Positions 1-9,509 of a stretch of DNA of 15,679 nt are shown one piece after another. The DNA is from JBLNBQ01 sp050260095 (lineage in GTDB: Bacteria > Bacillota > UBA5301 > DYFA01): NCBI GenBank assembly GCA_050260095.1, contig JBLNBQ010000082.1, positions 1-15,679 on the forward strand. The letters run 5' to 3'. Made by a program: the position numbers and the translations under genes. Position 1 is the stretch's first letter. Every line of letters starts with the position of its first letter. The notes under the pieces are model-generated. The model was not told where the DNA came from and did no database searches. It saw only the letters and a list, made by a program, of their open reading frames with translations.

Positions 1-824
1 AGGAGCCCCGCGTAAGCCTTCTCCAGGGCGACCTGCAACAGGCGGGCCTCGACCAGCCGTCCGTTGACGGCGAACAGCTCCCAATTGCGGTTGGCCCGGG
101 TCAGCGCCGCCTCGCCGGCGAACCCCCGGACGCTGATTCCGGCCCCCTCGCCCGCCACCGCGAGCAGTTGCCGCTCGCTGCCGCGGCCCAACAGGCCGGC
201 CAGCGTCTCCCGCATCTCCCCGTCGCCCGGGGTGGCGAGCGCCCGCTTGCCATCGCAGCTCAGCGAGAAGGCGACCTCCGGCCGGATGGCGGCCAGGGCG
301 GAAACCAGAGCAGCGATCTGGGCCGTTTCCGCCGCGGCGCTCCGCAAGAACTTGCGCCGGGCCGGCGTGTTGAAAAAGAGGTCGCGCACCTCGACTGTGG
401 TGCCGACCGGCGCGCCGCATTCGACCACCGGGCCGAACTCGCCGCCGCTGACCTCGATTCGCCGGCCCAAGCTCTCCCGTTCCTCGCGGCTGGTGAGCGC
501 AACGCGTGCGACCGAGGCGATGCTCGGCAGAGCCTCGCCCCGGAAACCCAGCGTCTGAATGGCCCAAAGGTCGGCGACCCCGCGCAGCTTGCTCGTGGCG
601 TGCCGGGCGAAGGCCAGCTTCAGCTCATCGGGAGCGATACCCCTCCCGTCGTCGGTCACCCGGACCAGACGGATGCCGCCCTCCTCGATCGCCACCGACA
701 CCCGGCGGGCGCCCGCGTCGAGCGCGTTCTCCAGCAGCTCCTTCACCACCGAGGCGGGGCGTTCGATGACCTCGCCGGCGGCGATCTGGTTGATGACCTG
801 CTCGGGCAAGACCGCGATGGACAT
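1..824 (-). CDS. mutL: DNA mismatch repair protein MutL, N-terminal ATPase part (cut by window edge)
   Basis: MutL is the GHKL-family ATPase that links MutS mismatch recognition to strand incision. The visible 274 codons carry the family's ATP-binding motifs: NQIAAGEV near residues 12-19, KELLENALDAGA at 28-39 (general-base Glu29 and Mg-binding Asn33 by alignment with E. coli), DDGRGI at 58-63, ARHATSK, LGFRGEAL at 92-99, and later GTTVEVRDLFFNTPARRKF. The ATG at 824 lies two bases after the mutS stop. Its ribosome binding site AAGGAG overlaps the end of mutS, with the mutS TAG directly after it, so translation is probably coupled. The gene leaves the window at base 1, so the C-terminal dimerisation/endonuclease domain cannot be assessed. 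Identification is secure. Confidence 0.97.
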   Translation of the reverse strand, partial: MSIAVLPEQVINQIAAGEVIERPASVVKELLENALDAGARRVSVAIEEGGIRLVRVTDDGRGIAPDELKLAFARHATSKLRGVADLWAIQTLGFRGEALPSIASVARVALTSREERESLGRRIEVSGGEFGPVVECGAPVGTTVEVRDLFFNTPARRKFLRSAAAETAQIAALVSALAAIRPEVAFSLSCDGKRALATPGDGEMRETLAGLLGRGSERQLLAVAGEGAGISVRGFAGEAALTRANRNWELFAVNGRLVEARLLQVALEKAYAGL

Positions 825-826
825 GG

Positions 827-3541
<2,715 letters not shown>

Positions 3542-3545
3542 CCCT

Positions 3546-4859
3546 CTACTCCACGATCCGTCCGTCGAGGGTCCACGGATGAGTTCCGGTCACTTCCACC
3601 CAGACCAGCCGCCCGGTGAGGTCCGCCTGGCCGGGGAAGTGCACCAGTTTGTTCGTCCGGGTCCGCCCGCTGAGGTTCTCCGGGTTGGTCTTGCTGACGC
3701 CCTCGACGAGCACCTCGACCCGCTGGCCCAGGAGCGCCCGGCTGTGCGCCGCCGAAATGGACTCCTGCAGTTCGATGAGGCGGGCGATGCGTTCCTTCTT
3801 GACCGGTTCCGGCACCTGGTCCAGATAAGAGGCGGCCGGAGTGCCCGTCCGGGGTGAATAGACGAAGGTGAACGCGGCGTCGAAGCCGACTTCCCGGACC
3901 ACCCGCAGCGTCTCCGCGAAGTCCTCCTCCGTCTCTCCCGGGAACCCCACGATAAGGTCGGTGGTCAGCGCGATCTCCGGCACGCTCTGGCGGATGCGTT
4001 CCACCAGGCGCAGGTAGTCGTCGCTGCTGTAACCCCGGTTCATCCTCGCAAGCACCCGTGCGCTGCCCGCCTGCAGCGGCAGGTGGAGATGCTCGCAGAC
4101 CTTGTCCGCCCCGGCCAGGGCCTCGATCAGTCGCTCCGACATGTCCTTCGGATGGGAGGTGGTGAACCTGATGCGCCAGAGATCGTCCACCCCGTTGACC
4201 AGCCACAGCAGGCCGGCGAAGTCGGGTCCCTGAGGCAGGTCGAGCCCGTAGGCGTTCACGTTCTGCCCCAGCAGGGTGACCTCCCGCACGCCCCCCGCCA
4301 CCACCTCGCGGACCTCGTCCACGATCTTCTCGGCAGCCCGGCTCCGGCACCGACCGCGCACCTTGGGGACGATGCAGTAGGTGCACCAGTTGTCGCAGCC
4401 GTAGGTGATGTTGATCCACGCGTGCAGGGGATCGTCGCGGCGGACGGGCACGCCTTCCTGCGGGTCGTCGCCGTCTTCCCAAACCTCGATCACCCGCTCG
4501 CCCTGGCTCACCCGGGCGAGGTATTCCGGCAACCGGTGCAGGTTGTGGGTGCCGAAGACCAGGTCCACCTGCGGGTAGTGCTCGCGCAGCCGGTCGCGCT
4601 GGACCTCCTGCTGGACCATGCACCCGCACACCCCGATCACCAGGTCGGGGTTCTCCCGCTTGCGGCGCCTCAGCTCCGTGAGCCGCCCGAGCACCTTACG
4701 CTCCGGGTTCTCTCGCACGCAGCAGGTGTTGAAGAGGATCAGGTCGGCCTCGTCCTCCCCCGCCGCCTTCACGTATCCGAGCGCCTCCAAGAGCCCCGCC
4801 AGCTTCTCGGAGTCGTGGACGTTCATCTGGCATCCGAGCGTCGTCAGGTGATACTTCAC
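3546..4859 (-). CDS. miaB: tRNA-2-methylthio-N6-dimethylallyladenosine synthase MiaB
   Basis: MiaB is a radical-SAM methylthiotransferase that adds a methylthio group to i6A37 of tRNAs reading UNN codons. The 437-residue protein has the N-terminal MTTase domain with auxiliary-cluster cysteines in TLGCQMN (Cys10), FNTCCVRE (Cys46) and GVCGCM (Cys80). The radical-SAM triad is GCDNWCTYC (Cys155, Cys159, Cys162), followed by IVPKVRGR. The last ~60 residues form a TRAM-like RNA-binding domain (QRVEVLVEG...SGRTRTNKLVHF). The family motif RGREKSR reads RGRCRSR here. The start is a GTG at 4859, three bases after the trpS stop. The nearest good ribosome binding site is GGGAGG, about 12 bases upstream inside trpS. 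Proximity to mutS-mutL supports MiaB over the paralogues MtaB and RimO. Confidence 0.96.
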   Translation of the reverse strand: MKYHLTTLGCQMNVHDSEKLAGLLEALGYVKAAGEDEADLILFNTCCVRENPERKVLGRLTELRRRKRENPDLVIGVCGCMVQQEVQRDRLREHYPQVDLVFGTHNLHRLPEYLARVSQGERVIEVWEDGDDPQEGVPVRRDDPLHAWINITYGCDNWCTYCIVPKVRGRCRSRAAEKIVDEVREVVAGGVREVTLLGQNVNAYGLDLPQGPDFAGLLWLVNGVDDLWRIRFTTSHPKDMSERLIEALAGADKVCEHLHLPLQAGSARVLARMNRGYSSDDYLRLVERIRQSVPEIALTTDLIVGFPGETEEDFAETLRVVREVGFDAAFTFVYSPRTGTPAASYLDQVPEPVKKERIARLIELQESISAAHSRALLGQRVEVLVEGVSKTNPENLSGRTRTNKLVHFPGQADLTGRLVWVEVTGTHPWTLDGRIVE

Positions 4860-4862
4860 CGC

Positions 4863-5846
4863 TTATCCGAGCCTCCCAAGGCCCATCTTCTCTTTGACCT
4901 CGCTCAGTACGACCTTGGCGATGCCCCGCGCCCGCTCCGCCCCTGCGGCCACGATCTCCCGCAGTTCGTCCGGCCGGGCCAAAAGCTCGTTCCGCCGCTC
5001 GCGGATGGGGGCGAGCAGCTCCACCAGCGCGTCCGCAAGGGTCTGTTTGAGGTCTGAGTAGCGCAGGGTACCCGCAGCGTATGCCTCCCGGAACGCCGTG
5101 ACCGTGCCGGCCGGCGCGACGTTCTCCAGCAGGGTGAACAGGTTCCGCACGCCCGGGCTCATCTCCGCGCCGCGAGGACCCACGTCGGTCACCGCCCGCA
5201 TCACCTTCTGCCGGATCACCTCCGGCGCCTCGGCCAACCCGACGTAGCTGCCCGGCAGCGACTTGGACATCTTCTTCTCCGGGGCGTTGAGCGCCATGAT
5301 GCGGGCGCCCTTGGTCAGGATGGGCTGGGGTTCGGGGAAAGTCTCGCCGAACGTGCCGTTGAACTTCCGGGCGATCTCCCGGGCTAGTTCTAGATGTTGC
5401 ACCTGGTCCTCGCCGACCGGAACCCGGTCGGCCTTGTAGAGCAGGATGTCGGCCGCCATCAGCACGGGGTAGACGAGCAGCCCCGCCCCGACCGAGACGC
5501 CCTCCCGAGACGACTTGTCCTTGTACTGGGTCATCCGCTCCAGGGCCCCGAGCGGCGTAAGGCAGGTGAGCAACCAGGACAGTTCCGTGTGCTCCGCCAC
5601 GTGGGACTGCACGAAAATGGTCGAACGGTTCGGGTCGAGCCCGCAGGCGAGGTTGGTGGCCAGCGCCTCCAGCACCCGCCGGGGCAACTCTTCCGGATCC
5701 TGCGGCAAGGTCAGGGCGTGGAGGTCCACGATACAGTAGAGACAATCATATTGATCCTGCAAGGCGACCCAGTTCTTGACCGCCCCGAGGTAGTTGCCCA
5801 GGTGGATTTCGCCCGACGGCTGAATGCCGGAAAAGATTCGACTCAA
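4863..5846 (-). CDS. trpS: Tryptophan-tRNA ligase (TrpRS)
   Basis: This class I aminoacyl-tRNA synthetase charges tRNA-Trp in the cytoplasm. The 327-residue length is normal for bacterial TrpRS. The HIGH-like signature is PSGEIHLGN at 10-18, and the second ATP-binding signature KMSKS is at 192-196. Other family blocks include MTQYKDK, VYPVLMAADILLY and GEDQVQHLELAREIARKFN. The start is a TTG at 5846, with GGGAGG eight bases upstream. A second TTG four bases further upstream is out of frame. It is the first gene of the tight trpS-miaB-mutS-mutL run, which places tRNA charging upstream of a tRNA-modification/repair operon. I found no T-box element in the 173-base leader. Confidence 0.97.
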   Translation of the reverse strand: MSRIFSGIQPSGEIHLGNYLGAVKNWVALQDQYDCLYCIVDLHALTLPQDPEELPRRVLEALATNLACGLDPNRSTIFVQSHVAEHTELSWLLTCLTPLGALERMTQYKDKSSREGVSVGAGLLVYPVLMAADILLYKADRVPVGEDQVQHLELAREIARKFNGTFGETFPEPQPILTKGARIMALNAPEKKMSKSLPGSYVGLAEAPEVIRQKVMRAVTDVGPRGAEMSPGVRNLFTLLENVAPAGTVTAFREAYAAGTLRYSDLKQTLADALVELLAPIRERRNELLARPDELREIVAAGAERARGIAKVVLSEVKEKMGLGRLG

Positions 5847-5877
5847 TCAAGGTCCCTCCCACTCAAGCTTCCCAAAA

Positions 5878-5907
5878 CTTTTCCCGCTACCCCCATCCAT
5901 TTCCTGC
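5878..5907 (-). promoter_or_regulatory. Candidate sigma-H-like promoter for trpS operon
   Basis: Read on the minus strand, GCAGGAAAT (5899-5907) matches the Bacillus sigma-H -35 consensus RnAGGAwWW at every position. After a 12-base spacer, CGGGAAAAG (5878-5886) partly matches the -10 consensus RnnGAATww: GAA is in register, but the first R and the T are not met. A start a few bases downstream would give a leader of about 30 bases containing the GGGAGG ribosome binding site. The match is by eye only. Confidence 0.4.
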
Positions 5908-5929
5908 TCCAGACCTCGCCGATAACGCA

Positions 5930-5960
5930 AGACCGGGCGGCCGCGGGGCCTTCCCGGTCT
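5930..5960 (-). terminator. Strong GC hairpin between ferredoxin gene and trpS
   Basis: On the minus strand, AGACCGGG (5953-5960) pairs with CCCGGTCT (5930-5937). Inside it GGCC pairs with GGCC around a CCGC loop. The sequence after the stem is TGCGTTATC, so there is no proper U-tract. It could be a weak or factor-dependent terminator for the upstream ferredoxin gene, or a stabilising 3' hairpin. It lies upstream of the candidate trpS promoter, so it fits the end of the preceding transcript better than an attenuator. Confidence 0.45.
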
Positions 5961-6019
5961 CCTTGGGGGGTTACCGCCTGCGCTCTCACTCCGCCAGCCT
6001 CGGGCGGCCCCGGACGCCC

Positions 6020-6406
6020 CTATCGGTGGATCAGTGCCGTCAGGCAACTCGTGCAAACCCATTCGCTCTTTCCCTGCCGCCGCACCGGCAGCAGGGGGAC
6101 CTGGCGGTCGCTCCGCCCGCACCGGAAACAGTCGACCGCCGGAGCCTGAGCGGCCGGTTCAGCCTGGGCGGTGCGCCGGACCTCTTCGACCCGAACGAGG
6201 TCGAACGGTTCAGCCTCCCGCTCCTCAAGCGCCAGCGCGCCGGTCGGACCGAGGGGGAGACAGAATCCTGCCCCGTCGCACAGCGCCTCTGCCTTGACCC
6301 TCGCCTTGCCGTCCCTAAGCTCGATGGCGCCTTCTGCGCACGGGATCACGCACTTGCCGCACCCGCTGCAGCGTTCCTCGTCAATCCGGATGACTTTCCG
6401 CCGCAA
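6020..6406 (-). CDS. Small ferredoxin-like 4Fe-4S protein with zinc-ribbon-like tail
   Basis: This is a 128-residue cytoplasmic iron-sulfur protein, probably an electron carrier or a small redox module; its partner is unknown. The first cluster motif is complete: CSGCGKCVIPC gives Cys13, 16, 19 and 23. The second half reads CDGAGFCLPLGPTGAL (Cys43, Cys49), where relatives I recall have ...CxxxCPTGAL, so a cysteine is replaced by Gly53. Residues 92-128 carry two CxxC pairs (DCFRCG at 93-96, VCTSC at 118-121), resembling a zinc ribbon. I place the start at TTG 6406 because GGAGG lies seven bases upstream and the protein then begins MRRKVIRIDEERC. A longer reading from ATG 6472 would have an unconvincing N-terminus. 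It overlaps the upstream GGDEF/HD-GYP gene by 26 bases, so the two are probably cotranscribed. Confidence 0.8.
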   Translation of the reverse strand: MRRKVIRIDEERCSGCGKCVIPCAEGAIELRDGKARVKAEALCDGAGFCLPLGPTGALALEEREAEPFDLVRVEEVRRTAQAEPAAQAPAVDCFRCGRSDRQVPLLPVRRQGKSEWVCTSCLTALIHR

Positions 6407-8144
6407 CTTCCTGCCTCCATTCGCCGGGAAGCACCAGCTGGGGGTCGCGTTCCGCCGCCCGCAGGAAGGCATCGGTGACCGTGGGATCGAACTGTCCGCC
6501 CCGGCCCTGCCTGAGCTCGGCGAGCGCCGTCTCTATGCCCAGCGCCTCACGGTAGGGCCGCTGCGACATCATCGCATCGAACGAGTCGGCCACCGCCAGC
6601 ACCCTGGCCAGGAGCGGGATCTCTTCTCCCCGCAACCCCGCCGGATACCCCAGGCCGTCGTAGCGCTCATGGTGATGAAGCACGATCCCGACGATCCGCT
6701 CCAAACCCTTGATGGGTTCGATGATGCTCACCCCGTACAGGGTGTGCTTGCGGATCACCGCCCGCTCTTCGTCGGAGAGCGGCCCCCGCTTATCTAGGAT
6801 TTCCCGGCCGATCTCGATCTTACCGATGTCATGGAGGAAGGCCGCGTACCGCAGCAGGCGGAGTTCGTCGGCGGGAAGCCCCAACTCTGTCCCGATCAGC
6901 TCCGCATACCGTACGACCCGCTCGGAATGCCCATAGGTATAGCGGTCCCGCGCGTTGATGACGGTGATGAGCGTCCTTAAGGTGTTCAACAGATCGGGCG
7001 ACTCCAGGCCGCCCAACTCCACCCGCAGGTCATCCATCATCGCACTGTACACCTGCACCCCGTTCCGGCGGGAGAGCTTCACCCGGTAAAGCGCCTCGTC
7101 GGCGGCTTTGATCAGCGTTTCGGCGCTCTCGCCGTTGTCGGGATAGACTCCGATCCCGAGCGAGATGGTGATGCCCGCCGGCGCGCCCACCCGGCTCGCG
7201 CAGTACTCCACCGCCCGGCGCACTCGTTCGGCGATCTGAAGGGCCGTCTCCGCCTTCGCGTCGCTCAGGATGACCGCAAACTCGTCACCGCCGTAGCGGC
7301 AGACCGTATCCATCTCGCGGACGTTCTCCTTGAGCGCCTCGGCGACCGCCTTGAGCACCTGGTCCCCCAGCGGGTGACCGTGCACGTCGTTGTACTTCTT
7401 GAAACCATCCACGTCCACCATCATGAGAGCGACCGGAAGGTGATACCGGCGGGCGCGGGAGAGTTCTTCCCGCAGGCGGAGCTGGAAGTAGCGGTAATTG
7501 AAGACGCCCGTCACGCCGTCCGTGAAGGAGAGCCGCTCGAGCTTCTCGTTGGTCGCCTTGAGCCCGGCGGCGAACTTCTCCAGCGCCTTGAACGACCGTT
7601 CGAGCCTCAGGTTCTTCTCCGCCATCTTGAGGGCCAAGAGCCACTGCCCGACGAAGACGCCGAACAGGGCGATGGCCTCCACGGCGAACCGCAAAGAGAG
7701 CAGGCCCACCCCGCCCGCCTGGGAGAACACGGCGACGCTGAAGCTGAACAGGCCCCCTGCACCGACCAGGACGGCGTCGCGCCACCGCACGCCGTCCATC
7801 GCCACGCTGGCCAGGATGATGGGATAAAGGAGCGTGAGAGGGCTGGTGACGCCGCCCGTCCACGCAACGGCGCACCCGACCTGGACCATGCTGAGCAGGT
7901 GGGTACCTCCGAAGTGCACCGGTGAACCAGCCCACTCAGGACGCCACAGCACCGCGGCCGTCTCGACGAGACCGGCCACGACGAAGGCCGCATGCGCCAA
8001 GAGGACGGGGGCCTGAGACATGAGCCTCGGGCGGAGCAGGAACAGCAACAGCGACGCCAGTGCGATGAACGCCCAGCGCCGCCAGATAAGCGCAGCAACC
8101 TCACCGCGCGTTCGTCGTTCAACCACCACTTGACGGCCGCCCAT
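6381..8144 (-). CDS. Membrane-bound GGDEF/HD-GYP cyclic-di-GMP enzyme
   Basis: This protein carries both cyclic-di-GMP synthesis (GGDEF) and hydrolysis (HD-GYP) domains. In the 587-residue form, residues ~20-175 contain about five or six hydrophobic segments with no recognisable ligand-binding signature. A short coiled-coil linker follows (~175-205). The GGDEF domain (~205-365) has an intact YGGDEF active site (285-289) and an RxxD inhibitory site (Arg276-Asp279) five residues before it. The HD-GYP domain (~380-565) has HDIGK (HD 438-439) and HHERYDGLGYP (491-501). I prefer ATG 8144 (GGAAGG nine bases upstream). ATG 8150 is also possible. GTG 8192 is unlikely because it lies upstream of, or within, the candidate promoter. 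It probably senses a membrane signal and tunes cyclic-di-GMP. Confidence 0.92.
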   Translation of the reverse strand: MGGRQVVVERRTRGEVAALIWRRWAFIALASLLLFLLRPRLMSQAPVLLAHAAFVVAGLVETAAVLWRPEWAGSPVHFGGTHLLSMVQVGCAVAWTGGVTSPLTLLYPIILASVAMDGVRWRDAVLVGAGGLFSFSVAVFSQAGGVGLLSLRFAVEAIALFGVFVGQWLLALKMAEKNLRLERSFKALEKFAAGLKATNEKLERLSFTDGVTGVFNYRYFQLRLREELSRARRYHLPVALMMVDVDGFKKYNDVHGHPLGDQVLKAVAEALKENVREMDTVCRYGGDEFAVILSDAKAETALQIAERVRRAVEYCASRVGAPAGITISLGIGVYPDNGESAETLIKAADEALYRVKLSRRNGVQVYSAMMDDLRVELGGLESPDLLNTLRTLITVINARDRYTYGHSERVVRYAELIGTELGLPADELRLLRYAAFLHDIGKIEIGREILDKRGPLSDEERAVIRKHTLYGVSIIEPIKGLERIVGIVLHHHERYDGLGYPAGLRGEEIPLLARVLAVADSFDAMMSQRPYREALGIETALAELRQGRGGQFDPTVTDAFLRAAERDPQLVLPGEWRQEVAAESHPD

Positions 8145-8179
8145 GCGCATCCGCCTTCCCCGCCCCCGGCTTTTCCATA

Positions 8180-8208
8180 ATCTTCTACACACTCCCGTAC
8201 TTTCCTGC
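8180..8208 (-). promoter_or_regulatory. Candidate sigma-H-like promoter for GGDEF/HD-GYP gene
   Basis: On the minus strand, GCAGGAAAG (8200-8208) matches RnAGGAwWW except at the last base. After an 11-base spacer, GTAGAAGAT (8180-8188) matches RnnGAATww except for G in place of T. A transcript starting near 8172 would have a leader of about 25 bases before ATG 8150/8144, which supports those starts over GTG 8192. The match is by eye only. Confidence 0.4.
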
Positions 8209-8245
8209 CTGACCCCAAGCTACAGGCCACCTCCGCGGCGGCAAA

Positions 8246-8262
8246 CCCGGGGTTGCCCGGGG
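8246..8262. repeat. Tandem CCCGGGG repeat, also able to form a hairpin
   Basis: CCCGGGG occurs twice (8246-8252 and 8256-8262), separated by TTG. Because CCCGGG is self-complementary, the pair can also fold as a six-base-pair stem with a GTTG loop. It lies in the divergent spacer between the GGDEF/HD-GYP gene and the plus-strand gene at 8296, 34 bases before the latter's ATG. The sequence TACTAT follows at 8264-8269 and could be a -10 box, but there is no convincing -35. An operator role is possible but unproven. Confidence 0.4.
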
Positions 8263-8295
8263 ATACTATGGCCGGGAAAGGCAGGAGAATCAGGG

Positions 8296-8613
8296 ATGGC
8301 ATCGCCGCACTTCCGGAAGCACCACCTGAGCAAAGGCGCAGCTTACGCTGGGCAGAAAGTGGCGTCCCAGACCGTGTCGGAGGGTCAGTTGACGGGCGCC
8401 CGGCCGGCGCCGAACGCGGGCGGACACCTCGGTCGGAGCCTCCCGGCCCACCTCACGGTCTCGCCTGAAGAGTTGGGTTACATCGGCGCAGAACTGGCGA
8501 AACGACTCAACTTCGCGGCCGAGGAGTTTCTGACCGAACTCGTCGCCGAGCAGGTGCGTTCCTCCTTCCGCGCGGAACTCGGCGTACCAGCGGAGGAGGA
8601 CGAGGAGTTCTAG
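8296..8613 (+). CDS. Hypothetical 105-residue protein, possible ribbon-helix-helix fold
   Basis: I do not recognise this family. The ATG at 8296 has a clear ribosome binding site (AGGAG, eight bases upstream), which supports a real gene starting well inside the longer open frame. The N-terminal ~50 residues are basic and rich in Gly, Ala and Pro and look disordered. Residues ~52-92 read as a short strand (HLTV), a helix (SPEELGYIGAELAKRLN), a turn, and a second helix (AAEEFLTELVAEQVRSSF). That order is like the strand-helix-helix of CopG/Arc-type DNA-binding proteins, but this is inference. The C-terminus is acidic (EEDEEF). There is no signal peptide or membrane segment. It is the only plus-strand gene here, divergent from the GGDEF/HD-GYP gene and convergent with the SLH gene with a one-base gap. 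Confidence 0.75.
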   Translation: MASPHFRKHHLSKGAAYAGQKVASQTVSEGQLTGARPAPNAGGHLGRSLPAHLTVSPEELGYIGAELAKRLNFAAEEFLTELVAEQVRSSFRAELGVPAEEDEEF

Positions 8614-8614
8614 C

Positions 8615-9472
8615 CTACCGCAGCATGAGCAAGGCCGCAGCCACCAGGATGCCCCCGATGAGCTGGTTGCGATTCTGGGCCTTCAGTTCGGAGACTTCCT
8701 TGTCCGTGGCCCTGCGGTAGCTGTCGAATTCCGCCCGCAAATCCTGGAAGCCGCCCAAGGCCGCTTCCAGCGACTTTTGCCTGCCCAGGAGCGCCTGGAG
8801 CTGCGGCACCAGCACTTCATTGACCGTCTTGCCAAGCTGGGCAACCTCCTGGTCGTCGGCGACCCGCTGCTGAAGGGCGGTCAGGCTCTCCTGCTGTTTC
8901 GCCGTCTCCGCCTTCAGCGCATCCACCTGCTGGCGAAGGGCGGCCAAGGCCTGGCTTTGCTGGTCCAACGCCTGGGTGTGCTGGTCGAGCGCCTGCCGTT
9001 GCTGCTCGCTGGTCACCTTCTGCTGATCGAGCGCCTGCCTCTGCTGGTACAGTTCACCCAGGATGCGCGTGGTGTCTTCCCGGACGATGGCCAGTTCACC
9101 GGTGGTCTTCTCCTGCGCCTGCGCCAGCGCATTCGTCTTGCCCGCCACCTCGACCAACTCGGCGCGGAACTCGGTGGCCAGCTGCCGCAGGGTCTTCATC
9201 TCCTCGTTGGGCAATGCGAGCTTCCCGCTCTGAACGTCGTTCAAGACCTTCATCAACGCCGAGGCCAGCGTGTACCGGTCCACCGGGCGATCGCCCTGGA
9301 AGGATCCGTCCTGGAAGACTCCGAGGTACCCGCGGTCGATGAGGGTCTGGATCGCCCGGTAGGCTGGATGCTCAGGCGGCACATCCTTAGGGGCGTCAGC
9401 CAGCGCGCCGGCCGCCGCCAAGGCGATGACCAGACAGACTCCGATGGCAATCAGACCCGGCTTGCTCTTCAT
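8615..9472 (-). CDS. Exported SLH-domain coiled-coil protein with C-terminal hydrophobic anchor
   Basis: This is a 285-residue envelope protein. Residues 1-27 form a signal peptide (basic start, hydrophobic core, ALADA). Residues ~28-78 resemble a single SLH module (DVPPEHPAYRAIQTLIDRGY...FQGDRPVDRYTLASAL), which in other bacteria binds secondary cell-wall polymers or peptidoglycan. Residues ~86-268 form a long Gln-rich coiled coil, with QALDQ repeats at 146, 160 and 167 (QALAA at 174) in heptad spacing. Residues 270-284 are hydrophobic (LIGGILVAAALLML) and end in Arg. The layout recalls OmpM-type proteins of diderm Firmicutes, but a hydrophobic tail replaces the beta-barrel. The start is ATG 9472, with AGGTGG eight bases upstream. 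It is the last gene of the exbB-exbD-tonB-cohesin run, 37 bases after the cohesin-protein stop. Confidence 0.85.
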   Translation of the reverse strand: MKSKPGLIAIGVCLVIALAAAGALADAPKDVPPEHPAYRAIQTLIDRGYLGVFQDGSFQGDRPVDRYTLASALMKVLNDVQSGKLALPNEEMKTLRQLATEFRAELVEVAGKTNALAQAQEKTTGELAIVREDTTRILGELYQQRQALDQQKVTSEQQRQALDQHTQALDQQSQALAALRQQVDALKAETAKQQESLTALQQRVADDQEVAQLGKTVNEVLVPQLQALLGRQKSLEAALGGFQDLRAEFDSYRRATDKEVSELKAQNRNQLIGGILVAAALLMLR

Positions 9473-9491
9473 CGCAACTTCCACCTCTCGC

Positions 9492-9509
9492 CGCCGGCGC
9501 ACGCCGGCG
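9492..9509 (-). repeat. Perfect GC inverted repeat between cohesin and SLH genes
   Basis: Two copies of the self-complementary octamer CGCCGGCG (9492-9499 and 9502-9509) are separated by two bases and can form a very stable hairpin in the intergenic mRNA. It begins directly after the cohesin-protein stop codon and ends before the SLH ribosome binding site. No U-tract follows on the minus strand, so an mRNA-processing, stabilising or partial-termination element is more likely than a full terminator. Confidence 0.55.

Noticed and set aside
4083..5057. 324-codon plus-strand open frame opposite miaB/trpS
   Set aside because: Spans the junction of two secure minus-strand genes and is His/Pro/Leu-rich in the way expected of a complement frame.
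5847..6019. T-box leader for trpS
   Set aside because: No TGGNACCGCG-like box, no antiterminator/terminator pair, and the only strong hairpin lacks a U-tract and lies upstream of the promoter candidate.
8145..8192. GTG 8192 as the start of the GGDEF/HD-GYP gene
   Set aside because: Poor ribosome binding site spacing, a non-conserved basic extension, and position upstream of the predicted transcript start.
8145..8295. Cyclic-di-GMP (GEMM-type) riboswitch upstream of the GGDEF/HD-GYP gene
   Set aside because: GC-rich hairpins are present, but I cannot find the GEMM core. The candidate promoter lies between them and the gene, so they would not be in the transcript.
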